A DNA stretch of 39,857 nucleotides, from assembly GCA_035532735.1 (NCBI GenBank), contig DATKQM010000060.1, forward strand, positions 1-39,857, given 5' to 3'. The stretch comes from Chersky-840 sp035532735. GTDB lineage: Bacteria > Actinomycetota > Acidimicrobiia > Acidimicrobiales > UBA8190. Below are positions 38,051-39,857 of the stretch, one piece after another. Made by a program: the position numbers and the translations under genes. Within the stretch, counting starts at the first letter, position 1; the number at the start of each line of letters is the position of its first letter. The notes under the pieces were generated by a model. The model saw only the letters and a program-made list of their open reading frames with translations, was not told the DNA's origin and searched no databases.

Positions 38051-39857
38051 TCAGTAGGCGTGCAGCGCGACAAGAACGAGGTCGATGAGCTTGATGAAGA
38101 TGAAGGGCACGATGATCCCTCCCACCCCGTAGATGAAGACATTGCGGCGGAGGATGGCCGCTGATGACGCAGCGCGGAATTTCACACCACGCAAGGCCAG
38201 GGGGATGAGCGCCACGATCACGAGAGCGTTAAAGATCACAGCGGACAGCACCGCACTCTGCGGGCTGTGGAGCTTCATGATGTTGAGCGTGTTGAGCTGC
38301 GGATAGGTGGCGACGAACAGAGCGGGGATGATGGCGAAGTACTTGGCCACGTCGTTGGCGATGGAGAAGGTGGTGAGCGAGCCCCGGGTGATGAGCAATT
38401 GCTTGCCGATCTCGACCACGTCGATCAGCTTGGTGGGGTTCGAGTCCAGATCGACCATGTTCCCGGCCTCTTTGGCCGCTGTCGTCCCGGTGTTCATGGC
38501 TACGCCCACATCGGCTTGGGCGAGTGCGGGGGCGTCGTTGGTCCCGTCGCCGGTCATGGCGACGAGTTTCCCGCCCTCCTGCTCGGTGCGGATCAGCGCC
38601 ATCTTGGCCTCGGGGGTGGCCTCGGCCAGGTAGTCGTCGACTCCGGCTTCCTGGGCGATGGCCGCCGCGGTGAGGGGGTTGTCACCGGTGATCATCACGG
38701 TACGGATGCCCATCTGGCGCATCTCGTCGAACTTCTCCCGGATGCCCTGCTTCACGACGTCCTTGAGCTCGATGACACCGAGGACCTTTCGCCCGTCGGC
38801 CACCACCAAGGGTGTCGATCCCGCCCGGGAGAGGCGCTCGACGATCTCGTTGAGCCCCTCGGGGCTCGTGCCTCCCTGCTCCTCGACCCAGAGCCGCACC
38901 GATTCTGCCGCCCCCTTGCGGATATGACGCCCGTCGATATCGAGTCCCGACATGCGGGTCGTAGCCGAGAACGACACGAAACTGTGGTCGTCGCCAAGGT
39001 CACGTTCGCGGATGGCGAAGCGTTCCTTGGCGAGCACCACGATGGACCGGCCCTCGGGTGTCTCGTCGGCCAGGGACGCCAGCTGGGCGGCGTCGGCGAG
39101 CTCCTCCTCGCTGTGGCCGCCGGCGGGGTAGAACGCCGAGGCCATGCGATTCCCGAGGGTGATGGTCCCGGTCTTGTCGAGCAGCAGCGTCTGCACGTCG
39201 CCGGCCGCCTCCACGGCCCGGCCGCTCATAGCGAGCACGTTGCGCTGTACCAGGCGGTCCATACCGGCGATGCCGATGGCCGACAGAAGCGCCCCGATCG
39301 TCGTCGGGATCAAAGTTACGAAAAGCGCCACAAGCACCAGGATCGACAAAGTGCCGCCGGCGTAATGCGCGAAGCTCGGAATGCTCGCGACGGCGAAGAC
39401 GAAAATGATCGTCAGACCGGCAAGCAAAATATTGAGCGCGATTTCATTGGGCGTCTTCTGTCGCTGCGCGCCCTCGACCAGCCGGATCATCCGGTCGAGG
39501 AACGAATCGCCGGGGTCGGCTCCCACGACGAAGACGATCGCGTCGGAGAGGACGCGGGTCCCGCCGGTGACGGAGCTGCGGTCGCCGCCGGCTTCGCGGA
39601 TCACCGGCGCGGACTCACCGGTGATCGCCGATTCGTCGACGGTCGCCGCGCCCTCGACGATCTCGCCGTCGGCGGGGATGAGTCCCCCGGCCTCGACGCG
39701 GACGCGGTCGCCTTTGCGCAACCGGCTCGCGCTGACCTCGTCGACGCGGTCGCCGACGAGACGTGTCGCGATCGTGTCGGTCTTCGTCCGGCGCAGTTCG
39801 TCGGCTTGCGCCTTGCCACGCCCTTCGGCAACGGCTTCGGCGAAGTTCGCGAAGACG
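38051..39857 (-). CDS. kdpB: Potassium-transporting ATPase subunit B (5' end beyond window)
   Basis: About 602 residues of KdpB, the P-type ATPase of the KdpFABC pump, are present; the start lies beyond 39857. Visible are ANFAEAVAEGRGKAQA at the edge, ITGESAP in the actuator domain, the phosphorylation motif LLLDKTGTIT, KGAAESV in the nucleotide domain, MITGDNPLTAAAIA, MTGDGTNDAPALAQADVGVAM and the closing helices. KdpB hydrolyses ATP to drive potassium through KdpA. Sequence is intact throughout, including the conserved Asp of DKTGT. Codon use is somewhat less GC-extreme near 39300-39470, within normal range. kdpA should lie upstream. Confidence 0.95.
   Translation of the reverse strand, partial: VFANFAEAVAEGRGKAQADELRRTKTDTIATRLVGDRVDEVSASRLRKGDRVRVEAGGLIPADGEIVEGAATVDESAITGESAPVIREAGGDRSSVTGGTRVLSDAIVFVVGADPGDSFLDRMIRLVEGAQRQKTPNEIALNILLAGLTIIFVFAVASIPSFAHYAGGTLSILVLVALFVTLIPTTIGALLSAIGIAGMDRLVQRNVLAMSGRAVEAAGDVQTLLLDKTGTITLGNRMASAFYPAGGHSEEELADAAQLASLADETPEGRSIVVLAKERFAIRERDLGDDHSFVSFSATTRMSGLDIDGRHIRKGAAESVRLWVEEQGGTSPEGLNEIVERLSRAGSTPLVVADGRKVLGVIELKDVVKQGIREKFDEMRQMGIRTVMITGDNPLTAAAIAQEAGVDDYLAEATPEAKMALIRTEQEGGKLVAMTGDGTNDAPALAQADVGVAMNTGTTAAKEAGNMVDLDSNPTKLIDVVEIGKQLLITRGSLTTFSIANDVAKYFAIIPALFVATYPQLNTLNIMKLHSPQSAVLSAVIFNALVIVALIPLALRGVKFRAASSAAILRRNVFIYGVGGIIVPFIFIKLIDLVLVALHAY

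Noticed and set aside
1..39857. CRISPR arrays, transposases, phage genes, tRNA or rRNA genes
   Set aside because: No regularly spaced repeats, DDE transposase motifs, phage structural proteins or cloverleaf patterns were seen by eye; a tRNA scan would be needed to exclude one fully.

Overview
The window is a GC-rich bacterial chromosome segment with frequent GTG/TTG starts, third-position GC bias and many 4-nt start/stop overlaps. The gene families (WYL regulator, NTF2-like and antibiotic-biosynthesis-monooxygenase proteins, C4 zinc-ribbon coiled-coil protein, DinB and YdeI-type remnants, KdpBC) suggest a free-living actinobacterium, perhaps of the Acidimicrobiia. The class is an inference, not a measurement. 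I saw no rRNA, tRNA, CRISPR array, transposase or phage gene.

Layout. 1-636: no recognisable gene. 637-4.0 kb: an FkbM methyltransferase followed by small single-domain genes, three of which (cupin, SRPBCC, dimeric-barrel-type protein) are broken by frameshifts. 4.2-6.7 kb: secreted GH114-type hydrolase, zinc-ribbon membrane-associated protein, a four-helix membrane protein interrupted by an in-frame TGA, and a GNAT acetyltransferase. 6.8-11.5 kb: GH26-like lipoprotein, a divergent limonene-epoxide-hydrolase-like/WYL-regulator pair with interleaved inverted repeats between them, a wrecked MFS/cyclic-nucleotide-binding fusion gene, a DMT permease and a small unknown gene. 11.6-14.2 kb: a translationally coupled trio of SDR, a divergent QueA paralogue and a cysteine-bearing HTH regulator, preceded by an AT-rich perfect palindrome.

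14.2-26.1 kb is an amine/amino-acid catabolic island. It holds three class III aminotransferases, an aminoaldehyde dehydrogenase, a saccharopine-dehydrogenase-like enzyme, an APC permease with a coupled universal stress protein, a DadA/PuuB-type FAD oxidoreductase and an Lrp/AsnC regulator. A coherent reading is uptake of a diamine or amino acid, transamination or oxidation to an aminoaldehyde, oxidation to an amino acid such as GABA, and a second transamination. The substrate is not settled by the sequence. 26.1-30.3 kb: a quinone-oxidoreductase-like enzyme divergent from a TetR gene that is coupled to a haloalkane dehalogenase and followed by a sulfatase.

30.4-32.4 kb: histidine phosphatase, C4 zinc-ribbon protein and NUDIX hydrolase. 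32.45-33.0 kb: remnants of a YdeI/OmpD-associated protein and a DinB-like protein. 33.0-37.1 kb: a complete zinc/manganese-type ABC importer divergent from a Fur/Zur regulator with a candidate operator between them. 37.1-39.9 kb: a frameshifted OB-fold gene, kdpC and most of kdpB, which runs off the window edge.

The most striking property is the distribution of damage. At least eight small or accessory genes carry frameshifts, nonsense codons or internal deletions, while the long metabolic and transport genes (about 25 kb) show none that I can see. This looks more like real gene decay than random sequencing error, but only read-level data can decide. The best candidate for something undescribed is the SDR/QueA-like/HTH trio.
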